A stretch of DNA of 64,000 bases from Pseudomonas protegens (GTDB lineage: Bacteria > Pseudomonadota > Gammaproteobacteria > Pseudomonadales > Pseudomonadaceae): contig NZ_CP031396.1 of NCBI RefSeq assembly GCF_003363755.1, positions 434,001 to 498,000 on the forward strand, in the 5' to 3' direction. The position numbers were made by a program, and so were the translations under genes. Under the pieces are notes generated by a model. That model did no database searches. It was given only the letters and a program-made list of their open reading frames with translations, and was not told where the DNA came from. Shown here in pieces: positions 52,166 to 63,500 of the stretch. Within the stretch, counting starts at the first letter, position 1; each line of letters begins with the position of its first letter.

Positions 52166-55100
52166 TCAGGCCTCGGCCACGCAGCCCTGTTCCTTTATCG
52201 AACGGGCCAGGAAGTCCGGCCACATCAGGCCCGGACACTCAAGAAACTCGCGGGCCTTGATCTCCAGCTTCAGATCGCGCCGGCAGCGGGCGACCATGTC
52301 CATCACCAGCAGCGAGTCCAGGCCGAAGTCCATCAGGCTGCCGCCATCCTCGAGCTTGGCCCGCACCTGTTCGGTCTTGACCCCGAGCAACTGCGCGTAC
52401 TGCTCCCACACGTAGTCATCCAGCAATGCCAGGGCAGCGGCTTCGTCGGCGCCCGCCAGCTGCTGCAGGATCTCCACGTTGCTGCTGTCTCCGGCCCTGG
52501 CGGTCGGAGCCTGGCTGCGGATGTACTGCAGCAGCGGTTGCGGGCCGCGGGATTCGAGCAGTGGCTTGAAGCGATTCCAGTCCACCCCTGACACCACCAG
52601 CTGAGGCAGCTCGCTGGCCAGAATCCGCGACAGCAGGCCGACGTTCTGCACTGGGGCGATCTGTTTCAAGCCAACGCTGGTGAGGAAATTCAGCACCTGT
52701 TCGTCGAACAGGTGACTGCCGCCGGCCCACAGTCCCCAGTCGATCACCAGGGCACTCAGGCCCATGGCCCGACGCTGCCACGCCAGGCTGTCGAGGAACT
52801 GATTGGCGGCTGCGTAGCTGGCGACATGCTGCGAACCCCAGACACTGGCGATGCTCGAACACAGGGCAAAGAAGTCCAGGTCCAGCCCCAGGGACAGTTC
52901 GTGCAACAACCAGGTGCCCTCGACCTTGGGCCGCATCACCTGATCGAAACTGTCACGGTCGACGTCCTTGAGGTCCTGCGGAATTGAAATCCCGGCGGCA
53001 TGGAAGATGCCCTTCAGGCTCGCGCCCGACGCCTCCAGACCGCAGAACAGCCGCTGCATGTCCTGGGGCGAAGTGATGTCGGCCTGGACGTAACTCACCC
53101 GCGATGCCGCAGCGCCGAAGCGCTCCAGGCCCGTAGCAACATCCTCCAGTGGCCGCCGGCCGGTGATCAGCACAGCGCCAGCGCCTTTATCCAGAAGCCA
53201 CTGGGCCATGGCCAGGCCAATTCCGCCCATGCCGCCGGTAATCAGGTAACTGCCCTGCGGGCAAGGCGCATAGGCCTGTGCTGGCAACTGCGCAGCGCTG
53301 AAATGGTTCAGGCGCTGGACATAGCGCTTGCCCGGGCGCAGGCAGATCTTGTCCTCGCCATCGGGGTCGCTGACTTCTTCGGCCAGGGCCCTTGCCCAGT
53401 GAGGATCGTCGGGGGCCAGGTCGATCAGCCCGCGCCAGTGTTCGGGGTGCTCCAGGGCGAGCGTCTTGCCCAGCCCCCACAACGGCCCGGTCGCCACTTG
53501 CAAGGGCTGGTCGCGATCCAGGCCAACGGCGTTTGCCCCTTGGGTCACCAGCCACAACCGGCCACCGCGCGGGCCCAGTTCGATGAGCGCCTGGACCATC
53601 TCCAGCAACGGGTGGAACAGTGTCGCCTGCAGGCTCGACAGGCTCTGCAGCGTGGTCGAGCCGGCATCCTCGATGTCTTTGCCATCGAGCACGATGATAT
53701 CGGCGGCCAAGGCCTCGCCTTCATCGGTCAATGGCTGGCTCGGGTCCTGGGCCAGCACCATCCGTGCGCTATCGAGCAACTGCTGCGGGCACAGGACCCG
53801 GGTACGATGCCCGCCACGCTGCAGGTGTTCGACCAGGGGAGCGGCGGTCTCTGGAGAGCGGCTGACCAGGGTGAACAGCCGGTCCTGCTGCGGCACTTCG
53901 GCGCGCTGGCGAGGGCGTTCGAGCCAATCCAGGCTGTAGAGCACGTCGGGCTGGTAAAGCATGCCACGCAGCGCCTCCTCACTCGGCGCGGCAGCCAGGG
54001 TCAGCCCTTCCAGGCTGCCTACACACTGGCCGTGGGCATCGTACAAGGCGCAGTCGAACTGCTGCGGATGTGCCTGGCTCGTGGCAATCACCAGGCTTTG
54101 TGCCCGGGGCGAAGCGGACCGGCTGGCGACCCAGCGGCGGATGCCGCTTATCGAGCCCGGCGCATCACCCGGCGCCGCCTGCCCCAGGTACTCGAGGACC
54201 TGCCCAAGGCGATTGCCGTGCGGATCGGGTTCTGCCGGCAACTGCATGTGATAGACAAAGCCTGCGTCCTGGGCGGCGGCATGGCCCGGGTCCGGCAGGC
54301 CGCCACGGGTAACCGCCGGCATGCCCTCCAGGGTCAGCGACAGGACCGGCTGCCAATCGGCACCGGCAACCTTGGCCGCTGCGCTCAGGGCCGAGCAGTT
54401 GACCTCCCAGGCCGCCCCGGGCAGCGGCTTGAGTTCGGTAAACAGATGCAACTGGTCATCGACATGGAACGCCAGGGCCGGGGTGATGCTGGCGAGGCTC
54501 ACCCCATAGGTGTCCAGCTGCAAGTGCCCGGCCAGCTCATCGCTCAGGGCTGCCAGCAACCGGTCAGGACGCAGCAGCGCCAGGTCATCGCGGATCTCGC
54601 CGCCCACGGCCTGCAGGAGCGCGCTATCCAGCGTCGACTCGAATGCCGGAGTGGGTGCATTGACCGAGTGCCCCAGCAGCCGGCCGACCGCTCCCGCAGC
54701 GAGCTGTTGCAGGGGCGAGCCGCTGGCGTTGTCGAACCAGTAGCGCTGGCGCTGAAACGCATACCCGGGCAAGGCCTGGCGCAAGGCCCCGTCATGCTCG
54801 TGCAGCCGGGCCCAGTCGAGGTTATGGCCGCCCACGTAGAGCTGCGCGGCGGCCAGGCGCAGGTCCCTGGGCGGATCGCCGGCCCGGCGCAGGCTGGCCA
54901 GGACCAGGCTGTCGTCCGCCAGGGGGTGACGGCCGATCAGCGGCGTCAACACAGCATCGGAGGCCACTTCAAGGAAGGTTTTCACCCCCAGCTCTGCGAT
55001 CAGGGTGTTGACCCCTTCGCTGAACCTCACGGCCTGGCGGGTGTGCGTACACCAGTAATCGGGCGAGCCCAGGCTGGAGAGCGTATGCACCCGGCCAGTG

Positions 55101-57526
55101 ACACTGCTGATGACCGGCAAGCGCGGCTCGCTGAAGGTGATCTGCGCCACCGTCTGGCGGAACGCTTCAAGCATCGGCTCGGTGGCTGCGGTATGGAAGG
55201 CATGGGAAACCGCAAGCTTCTTGACCTTGCAGCCGCTGGCGAGCGCCGCTTCGGCCAGCGCCTGGACCTCGGCCTGCGGCCCGGCCACCACCACGTCCTG
55301 CGGGCTGTTGACCGCCGCCAGTTCGATTGCGCTGCCGGGCCGGTCCTTGAGCAGCTCCAGCAGTTGCGCCTCGCTCATGCCCAGTGCGTACATCGCGCCG
55401 CCGGCCGTCATCAGTTGCTGGGCCAGGCGCCCACGCGCCTCCACCATACGCAGCGCGTCAGCCAGGGATACCGCCCCGGCCACACAGATGGCACTGATCT
55501 CGCCGAAACTGTGTCCGAACAGCGCATCGGCAGCGACCCCCCAATGCATCCACAACCGCGCCAGGGCATATTCGACCGCGAATATCGCCGGCTGGGCATA
55601 GCGGGTCTGTTGCAGGTAGCTGTCACTGGCCGCACCCGCGTCCAGCACCAGGGTCAGCAGGTCCACGTCCATCAGCGGCTGCAACAGGGCGCGGCATTCA
55701 TCGATCTGCGCCTTGAAGAATGGTTCGCTGTCATACAGTGCCTGGGCCATCGCCCGGTACTGGCAGCCCTGCCCCGGAAAGAGCATCACCAGCGGCGCCG
55801 CCGCTCCCTGGCAGCGCCCTTCGAATACATGGCCCACCACCTTGCGTGACGCATAGGCCGCCAGTTGCTCGCGCAGCCCCTCACGGCTATCGGCCACGGC
55901 CGCGAAACGATGGCCAAAGTGCGCCCGCCCGACGTTCGCCGTGTAGCACAGGTCCTTGAGTTCGAGCTGGCTGTTGTCGGCGATAAAACGTTCATAGCGT
56001 CCGGCAATCTGGCGCCGGGGCGTCTCGCCCTTGGCCGACAGAGTGATCAGCTGCCAGGGATTGTCGCGCCCCTGGGCACGTTCGCGCAGCGGCGCGTCGC
56101 CCACTAGCACATGGGCGTTGGTGCCGGTGACACCAAACGAACTGACACCGGCGTGCCGCGCCTTGCCCTGGCGTGGCCAGGGCGTGGATTCGGTGACCAC
56201 CTTCAGGGCCAGGCGATCCCATTCGATCCGCGGATTGGGCGTGTTGAAATGCACCTGGGGCACCAGGGCCTCTTGTTGCAGGCACAACAGGACCTTGGCC
56301 AGCCCGGTCACCCCGGCGACCGGTTCGAGATGCCCCATGTTGGCCTTGATCGAGCCCACCAGCAGCGGCGCATCCACGGGCCGCTGCTTGCCCAGTACCG
56401 CATGCAGGGCGTGCAGTTCGATCGGGTCGCCCAGCGCGGTGCCGGTGCCATGGGCCTCGACATAGTCGACCTCGCTGCCCTGGAGCCCGGCCTGGCCGAG
56501 CGCCAGCCTGATCACCTCTTCCTGGGCGTGGATGTTGGGCACGGTGATGCCGCTACTGGCGCCGTCGTTGTTGACCGCACTGCCCTCGATCACGGCCAGC
56601 ACCGGGTCCTGGTCGCGTACCGCATCACTCAGCCGCTTGAGCGCAAGGATCACGCAGCCTTCGGCACGCCCGTAGCCATCGGCCGCAGCGTCGAAGGTCT
56701 TGCAGCGGCCATCGGGGGCCACGGCCCGCAGCTTGCTGACCAGGATGAAACCGTAGGGCGACAGGATCAGATTGACCCCACCGGCCAGCGCCAGCTCGCT
56801 CTCGCGGCTGCGCAGGCTGTTGCAGGCCTGGTGCAGGGCCACCAGGGATGAGGAGCAGGAGGTGTCGAGCACCACCGCCGGGCCCCTGGAGCCCAGGGTG
56901 TAGGCAATGCGCCCGGCCACGAAACTGGTTTCGCCATAGAACTGGTAGGCGTTGACGTCCTCGACCGCGCCCAACTGCTGGCGCAGGCGCACGTAATCAT
57001 TGGTACTGACCCCCATGAACACGCCGAGCTTCTTGCCATGCAGGCTGTCGGGGGCGATCGCGGCGTTCTCCAGGGCCTCCCAGGCAACCTCCAGGGCCAG
57101 GCGCTGCTGGGGGTCCATGCCTTCGGCTTCCTTGGGCGAAATGCCGAAGAAGCCCGGGTCGAACTGGTCCACCCCCTCGATGAAGCCGCCACGCATGACG
57201 TAGGCCTTGCCGGGTGCCTGGGGATCAGGATGGTAATAGTCGGTGCCGTACAGACGGTCGCGGGGCATGTCGCCCACCGCATCGGTGGCATTTTTCAGCA
57301 GGCTCCACAGCCGCTTCGGTGTGTCGGCACTGCCCGGCAGCCGGCACCCCAGGCCCACTACGGCGATCGGCTCGACAGGCGCCGAGCTCTTGCCGGCCAC
57401 CTTTTCCTTGAGCGCACGGATGGTGGTGATTGCCTGAGCAAGACTCTCTTGCAGCTGTTCCTTGCTTACATCGCGGACATCGTTATCCATAAAGGCCTCG
57501 ATCAGTGATTCTCTGGCAGTGGTCAT
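52166..57526 (-). CDS. pltC: Type I polyketide synthase PltC
   Basis: A 1786-residue single-module PKS: docking-like helix (1-45); KS (about 50-480) with the active-site Cys224 (DTSCSSS) and His359/His399; AT (about 575-890) with Ser673 in GHSFGE and HAFH, which points to malonyl-CoA; a structural region (about 900-1400) in which no active DH motif is visible; KR (about 1425-1600) with LITGGMGGIGLAMAQ and SYAAANQFL; ACP with the phosphopantetheine Ser in DFGLDSLLV (about 1738). It extends the dichloropyrrole-primed chain. It starts 12 bases after pltB ends. Confidence 0.96.
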   Translation of the reverse strand: MTTARESLIEAFMDNDVRDVSKEQLQESLAQAITTIRALKEKVAGKSSAPVEPIAVVGLGCRLPGSADTPKRLWSLLKNATDAVGDMPRDRLYGTDYYHPDPQAPGKAYVMRGGFIEGVDQFDPGFFGISPKEAEGMDPQQRLALEVAWEALENAAIAPDSLHGKKLGVFMGVSTNDYVRLRQQLGAVEDVNAYQFYGETSFVAGRIAYTLGSRGPAVVLDTSCSSSLVALHQACNSLRSRESELALAGGVNLILSPYGFILVSKLRAVAPDGRCKTFDAAADGYGRAEGCVILALKRLSDAVRDQDPVLAVIEGSAVNNDGASSGITVPNIHAQEEVIRLALGQAGLQGSEVDYVEAHGTGTALGDPIELHALHAVLGKQRPVDAPLLVGSIKANMGHLEPVAGVTGLAKVLLCLQQEALVPQVHFNTPNPRIEWDRLALKVVTESTPWPRQGKARHAGVSSFGVTGTNAHVLVGDAPLRERAQGRDNPWQLITLSAKGETPRRQIAGRYERFIADNSQLELKDLCYTANVGRAHFGHRFAAVADSREGLREQLAAYASRKVVGHVFEGRCQGAAAPLVMLFPGQGCQYRAMAQALYDSEPFFKAQIDECRALLQPLMDVDLLTLVLDAGAASDSYLQQTRYAQPAIFAVEYALARLWMHWGVAADALFGHSFGEISAICVAGAVSLADALRMVEARGRLAQQLMTAGGAMYALGMSEAQLLELLKDRPGSAIELAAVNSPQDVVVAGPQAEVQALAEAALASGCKVKKLAVSHAFHTAATEPMLEAFRQTVAQITFSEPRLPVISSVTGRVHTLSSLGSPDYWCTHTRQAVRFSEGVNTLIAELGVKTFLEVASDAVLTPLIGRHPLADDSLVLASLRRAGDPPRDLRLAAAQLYVGGHNLDWARLHEHDGALRQALPGYAFQRQRYWFDNASGSPLQQLAAGAVGRLLGHSVNAPTPAFESTLDSALLQAVGGEIRDDLALLRPDRLLAALSDELAGHLQLDTYGVSLASITPALAFHVDDQLHLFTELKPLPGAAWEVNCSALSAAAKVAGADWQPVLSLTLEGMPAVTRGGLPDPGHAAAQDAGFVYHMQLPAEPDPHGNRLGQVLEYLGQAAPGDAPGSISGIRRWVASRSASPRAQSLVIATSQAHPQQFDCALYDAHGQCVGSLEGLTLAAAPSEEALRGMLYQPDVLYSLDWLERPRQRAEVPQQDRLFTLVSRSPETAAPLVEHLQRGGHRTRVLCPQQLLDSARMVLAQDPSQPLTDEGEALAADIIVLDGKDIEDAGSTTLQSLSSLQATLFHPLLEMVQALIELGPRGGRLWLVTQGANAVGLDRDQPLQVATGPLWGLGKTLALEHPEHWRGLIDLAPDDPHWARALAEEVSDPDGEDKICLRPGKRYVQRLNHFSAAQLPAQAYAPCPQGSYLITGGMGGIGLAMAQWLLDKGAGAVLITGRRPLEDVATGLERFGAAASRVSYVQADITSPQDMQRLFCGLEASGASLKGIFHAAGISIPQDLKDVDRDSFDQVMRPKVEGTWLLHELSLGLDLDFFALCSSIASVWGSQHVASYAAANQFLDSLAWQRRAMGLSALVIDWGLWAGGSHLFDEQVLNFLTSVGLKQIAPVQNVGLLSRILASELPQLVVSGVDWNRFKPLLESRGPQPLLQYIRSQAPTARAGDSSNVEILQQLAGADEAAALALLDDYVWEQYAQLLGVKTEQVRAKLEDGGSLMDFGLDSLLVMDMVARCRRDLKLEIKAREFLECPGLMWPDFLARSIKEQGCVAEA

Positions 57527-57538
57527 CCAGCCCCAGGG

Positions 57539-60500
57539 CTAGTAATTGGCGATATCGCGCAGCTCGTCTTCGAGAGCACCAATCAGCTCGGCCCGTGACA
57601 GTTCATGCAGGTCCTGATGCCGCGACGCTGGCGACACAGGTTCGGGCGCCGTCACCGACTCCCGGGTTTCAGGCGCCAGGAGCTCGCCCATGAGGTAGTC
57701 CGTGACCTGTTCGATGGAGGTGTATTCGAAGCCGAAGGTCGAAGGCAGGTCGATGCTCAACGCCCGGCCCAGCCGTGAGCGCAGGTCCAGCGACATGACC
57801 GAGGACATGCCCATGTCGAAGAAGCCCTTCCTGACGTCGAGCTCCAGGCCATCGGCAACGCCGAACACTTGCCCCACTACCTCGCAGACCAGCGCCTGCA
57901 TGGCCCGGCGCTGCTGCAGCGGTGGCAGGCCAATCAGCTCGGCCAGACGCTGATCCGCGGCGCTATCCGCGGCGCCCAGGTGTTCGAGCAGGGGCCAGCG
58001 CAGCACGCTCAGGTACAGCCCTTTGAGTTGTTGCCAGTCGACATTGAGCAGCCCGCACTGGCCCTGGCCGCCCAGCACGCGAGCTATGGCTTGCACTATC
58101 TGCGAGCGCTGCAAAGGCTGCAGGCCGCTGCCTTGCATGGCCGTGCGGGCGGCGGCGTCCTGCTCAAGCTCCTGTTCGCTCTGCGTCAGGTGCAGCAGCT
58201 GGCAGTTCAACCCCTGGCGCCGGCGCTGTGCATGCACCCACGAGGCATACGCATCGGCAATCGCCGAGCGGGCGAAGCCGGCCCCGCCAAGCAGGGAAGA
58301 CACACTGCCCAGGATCAGGAAGAACGCTTCGGGGTCATCGATCAGTTGGTGAAGCTGCTGCAAGACCTCAAGCGGCCGAGCGCTTTCCTGCATTCGCACG
58401 ACAAACTCTGGCTCCTTGAGTGCAACCGTGCGCCAGTCAAGATCGAGGTGGATAAAGCCGGCGATGCGGTCTTGCGCTCGCAGCGTCGCGAAGGTGTCAG
58501 CCAGGTTTTCCCGGCTCAGGTCCGAGAGGCTGCTGATCGCCATCGCCCCGGGCATCCGCTCAGGCATGTGCAGTTGCCCGGGGGCCTCGCAGAGCAGCAG
58601 CACACGCTGCACACCCCGCTGCCCGAGTGCCGTCAGCACAGGCTCCAGGTCACATCCCGGGACGGCATGCAGCACAACGGTTCCGTTCAGCGCCGGCGGC
58701 TCCAGGCGCTGGAGCGGGTCGGTTTGATCCTCCACCAGGTATTGCACCTCGACCCGGGCGCCGCTGATCGCAAAGTGATCATGGCCAGGTTGGCCGTGCA
58801 ACAGCCGGCAGAGGCTGGCGTAGCTTCTTCCGTCGCTGCCCTGCAAAGTCACCAGACCGCCCCACCAGGCAGGATGCTCCAGGGCGAAGATATGCGCGGC
58901 GCCCTGCCAGGTGGCCTGGACAGCGCCCATGGCCGGCGATGCAGCATCCCTGGCATGAAGGGCGAACCAGACCGGCTTTGCCGGTGTTCCGACGCTGGCA
59001 ATCGCACCGGCGAAGGCCTGTACCAGCGCCGCAGAGGCCACCAGGGATACACCGAGGTCGTCGGCCTCCTGAGCATCAGCGCCGGCAACGATCACCCCCA
59101 GGCAGGACGGATCGGCCACTGCCCCGCGCAACGCCGAGGACAGTTGACGGGCCAGAGGTTGTTGCCCGGCGTGCAGCTCGATGACTTCGACCGGACGCTG
59201 TTCAGCCGCGAACGCCGCAGCCAGTGGCTGGACTTCGGCGGTGCTCCAGGCCAGCACCATCCAGTAGCCCTCGCGTTGCCGAGCACCCTCGCCCGGCATC
59301 GGATAGTCCTGCCATTGGCGAACGATCATCGGCAGGTCGAGGGGTGCGCTCTGGAGGTCGGGCAAGTACCACGAACCAGGATGGCCAAACTGCGGACCTT
59401 CGAACAGTGCCAGCTGGCAACCCCGGGCATCCACTACCTGCAGGCTGTCGGGTTTGTCGGCGTCATGGCCGGTCAGCACAATCCATACCTGCGCCGGCAG
59501 GTCTGCCCATACCTGGAGCCCGGAGAACCCGACCAGCGCGGCGGCGTGGGCGCCTTCAAACAGCTCGACCACACTGGCCAGCAACTGGGTCTGGCGCTCG
59601 GCCGCCGTCAGGGAGTGGGCAAAGCGGTACAAGGCCCGCTGCCCGCCCGTGGCCGCACACCCGGACCATGGGCACAGGCCAACGTCCGGCGCCGGCGCTG
59701 AAGGCTCATCGAGCATCGACACCGCGCGCAGGGTTTGCTCCTGCAACTGCACTGCACAGTCAACCAGGGTTCCGCTCATGCAGACCTGGCGGCGCTCGTC
59801 GCCGGCCCCTTGCAAGGCCAGTTCGAAGCAGGCGTCAGCGGCCTGGCTGAGGTGGATGCTCAGGTGCGAAGTGAGGTGCTGTTCGCCGCGCAGACGCAGC
59901 TGGGCAATCTGCAAGTCGCGGATCTGCTGCACGCCCCGCGGTGTTTCCTGCACCGCCTGGAGCACGGCATCCAGCAACAGGTGAGTCTTGACCCTGTACC
60001 CCTGTTCGCCCAGCGGGTCGTAATGCCCGGCCTGGGGAGCGAGAGCCCCCGACCAGTACCAGAGCTGCCCGGCCGGCCGTACCAGCATCTGCAGGCAAGG
60101 GTGGCCCGAGGCTGCCCGGGCGGGCTGCACCGCCGTGGCCGGCTGCCCAGCGTCGATCCAGTAGTCGTTGAGCTGCCACGGATAGGTGGGCAACCCGATG
60201 GCCTGACAGCCGTCCGGCAAGCGCTCGGGGCCCGGCGCCTGGACGCCGCGGCCAAAGGCCTCGGCCAGGGTTGCCCAGGGTTCGCCGGCCGCGGGTTTGC
60301 GGTCATTGGCGATGGGGCTGCCGGCCAGCCAGGCCTGTAGTGCCTGAGCCAGCTCGCGGCAATCCTGGCCCTGGACGACCAGGCGTTCCTTGAACGCCGT
60401 GCGCCGCACCAGCGCGTTGTAGCAGATGGTCTGTGGGCAGTGCTCGGTAGTGCCCAGGAAGGACACATAGCGCTGGGCCAGCTCCGCCAATGCCGCCGGG

Positions 60501-63500
60501 GTGGCCGCGGACAGGCACAAGGCCACTGGCGCGGTGGCGGGAGGCAAAGGCGCTGTCGCGGGCGCCGTGTAGCCCTTGAGCAGCACATGCACGTTGGTCC
60601 CGGTGAAACCAAAGGCACTGACCCCGGCCACCCGCGACTCCGGCCGGCCCGGCCAGTCCATGGCCTGATGCGCCAGCTTGAGGTTCATGGCCGCCCAATC
60701 GACACGGGTGTTGGCCCGCTGCAGATGGGCTTGCGGGGCAATCCGGCCGTGCTCCACCACCAGGCAGGCCTTGATCAGCGAAGCGATGCCCGCTGCCGCC
60801 TCGAGGTGCCCGATATTGGCCTTGACCGAGGCCACCGTCAGCGCCGGACTGTCGGGGCTGGCCTGGCGATAGGCGTTGTGCAGGGCGTTGAGCTCGATGG
60901 GGTCACCCAGCACCGTACCGGTGCCATGGGCCTCGACGTAGCTGACTTGCCCCGGATGCACGCCGGCGTTGGCCAGTGCTTCGCTGATCAGCGCCTCTTG
61001 CGCCGGACCATTGGGCACTGTCAGCCCGGCACAGGCACCGTCGTGATTGACCGCCGAACCGAGAATCGTCGCGACAATCGGGTCACGCTCCCGCTCGGCC
61101 TGGGCCTGGCGCTTGAGAATGACCACGCCGCAGCCCTCCCCTCGACCGTAACCGTCGGCACTGTCGTCGAAGGCCTTGCTGATGCCGTCCGGGGCCAATG
61201 CGCCGGCCTGCCCCATGGATTGAAAGATCGATGCCGAGGCGATGACATTCACCCCACCGACAATCGCGATGTCGCACTCCGCGGCACGCAAGCTGTTGCA
61301 CGCCAGATGGATGGCCGTGAGCGATGACGAGCATGCGGTGTCCACCGTCAGGCTCGGCCCACGCACGCCGAGAAAATGTGAGAGGCGCCCGCAGATCGCC
61401 GAAAACGAACTGCCAGTGCCGTAGTGGGCATCCACGCCTTGCGCGCTACCCAGGACCCGGGTTTCGTAGTCGTGGGCGTTGGCCCCGACAAACACCCCGA
61501 CCCTCTGTTCCAGCAGCTTCTCCTGAGGGATACCGGCCCGTTCCAGAGCCTCCCAGGCCACCATCAGCAACAGCCGTTGCTGGGGGTCCATGCTCCGGGC
61601 TTCCTTGGGGGAAATGCGGAAGAACGCTTCGTCGAACCCTTCGGGGCGCTGGATAAGGCTGGCAAACCGCGGGAAGGTTTCCTCCGGTTTGGCGCCGGCG
61701 AGCCGGGACGGCGGTACCGGCCCTACGGTGTCCGTCTGTTCCAGTATCAGCTTCCAGAGGGCCTCGGGGCTGTCGGCCTGGGGAAACCGGCACGCCATGG
61801 CCACCACGGCGATGCTCCCCGCGGCGTCGGTCGCCCCGGCATCGACCGTTACCGGGGTACTGGCCGGCTCCCGGGACAGCAGCCCTTCCAGGTACTGGCC
61901 CAGCCGGTTGATGGTGGGATAGTCGAAGCCCACTGTCGCCGACAGCTTGAGGGCGAACTGGCGTTCCAGCATGCGCTTGAATTCAACCAGGGAAATCGAG
62001 CTCAGGCCCAGTTCGAAGAAGCCTCGATCCGGGTCCGGGTCGGCACAGGCCACGCCGATGATCTGCGTCAGCAGTGCACCAATCTGCGCCCGCACATCCC
62101 CCACCGGCTGCGCCGCAGCGGGCACCTTGGCCGGTGCCGGCACTGCGACTTGTGCCAGCTGCGGCACGCTCAGCGCCACATCGTTGGCCTGGGCGCAGAG
62201 ATTGCCCTGGGCGTCATACACCAGTACCTGCGCCCGCAGCTGGGACACGAGTCCCGCCGGCTGCGGCCGCGGCGCCGGGGCAAACCAGAAACGCTGCTGC
62301 TGCCAGGGATAGGCCGGCAGCTCCAGCGCCGCCTCCCTGGGTTGGAAGGCTTGCCAGTCGGGACCCGCGCCCCACTCGTACAGGCGGGCAACAATACTGG
62401 CCAGCTCCAGGGCGGCGTCGCCCTGCTTGTGCAAGGCGCCGCACACCAGCCCCTGGGTTCCCTTGTCGGCCAGGGCCTGGTTGATCGACGCCGCCAGCAC
62501 GGTGTGCGGGCCGATCTCGACGAACAGCCGGTGCCCCTGCTCGATCAACTGTTCAATGGCGCGATCGAAGCGCACGATGCCACGGGCATTCCTCGCCCAG
62601 TAGTCGGCATCTGCCAGGATCGGCTCCTCGGGCATCGCGCTGGTGGAAATCCAGGGCGTGTGCGCGGCAACCACCGGCAAATCCTCCAGCCCCGCGCGGA
62701 TCTGCGTCAGGCACTCATCCATCTGGTAGGAGTGGAAGGCATATTCCGCCGGCATCAGGTAAGTGAAGATGCCTTCGTCACGCAGTTGCTGATCCAGAGC
62801 CTGTACAGCCTGCGGGCTGCCGGACACCACACAGCTGTTTCGACTGTTGACCACCGACAGTTCCAGTTGCGGGTTGTTCGCCAGACGCGACTGGAGCGTC
62901 GGCGCGGGCAGGCCCACCACCAGCATCCGCCCCTGCCCCAGGGTGTCCTTCATGGCCTGGGCCCGATGGTGGATGACCCGCACCGCCGACTCCAGGTCCA
63001 GTGCTCCGGCGCAATAGGCCGCGGCCACTTCCCCCATGGAGTGGCCGACCACCGCCGCCGGGATCACACCCCACTGGCGCAGGCATTCACTGATCGCCAC
63101 CTGGATGGCAAAGATGCAGGGCTGGGCAAATTCGGTCAGGTGCAGGCGGGACCCACTGGCGTCGCTGCGCAGCTCGGCCTCCACCGACCAGTTAGCCCAC
63201 TGGGCCAGCGCCTGGTCGCAACGCCGGATCATCGCCAGGAAGGCCGGCTCCCGTTCAAGCAGGTCGCGGCCCATTCCCACCCACTGGGCGCCCTGCCCGG
63301 TAAACACCAGCACGGGCCCGCGCCGATCCTCTTCGTCCGTCGCGCAGGCCAAGGTCGGGGCCGGCAACTGCTCCAGCTGGCTCTTCAATTGCGCGGCGTT
63401 CGCACCCACCACGGCCGACCGGTAGGGAAAGTGATCACGACGATGAATGGCGCTGGCGACAAAGGCTTGTAATTGCCCATCGTCCTGCTGCGGCAGATGA

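Noticed and set aside
53000..55849. Plus-strand frame of about 950 codons opposite pltC
   Set aside because: Antisense to the AT/KR coding region; Arg/Gln/Gly-rich with no domain, no start signals.
61424..63472. Plus-strand frame of about 680 codons opposite pltB
   Set aside because: Antisense to KS/AT coding sequence with the same compositional bias.
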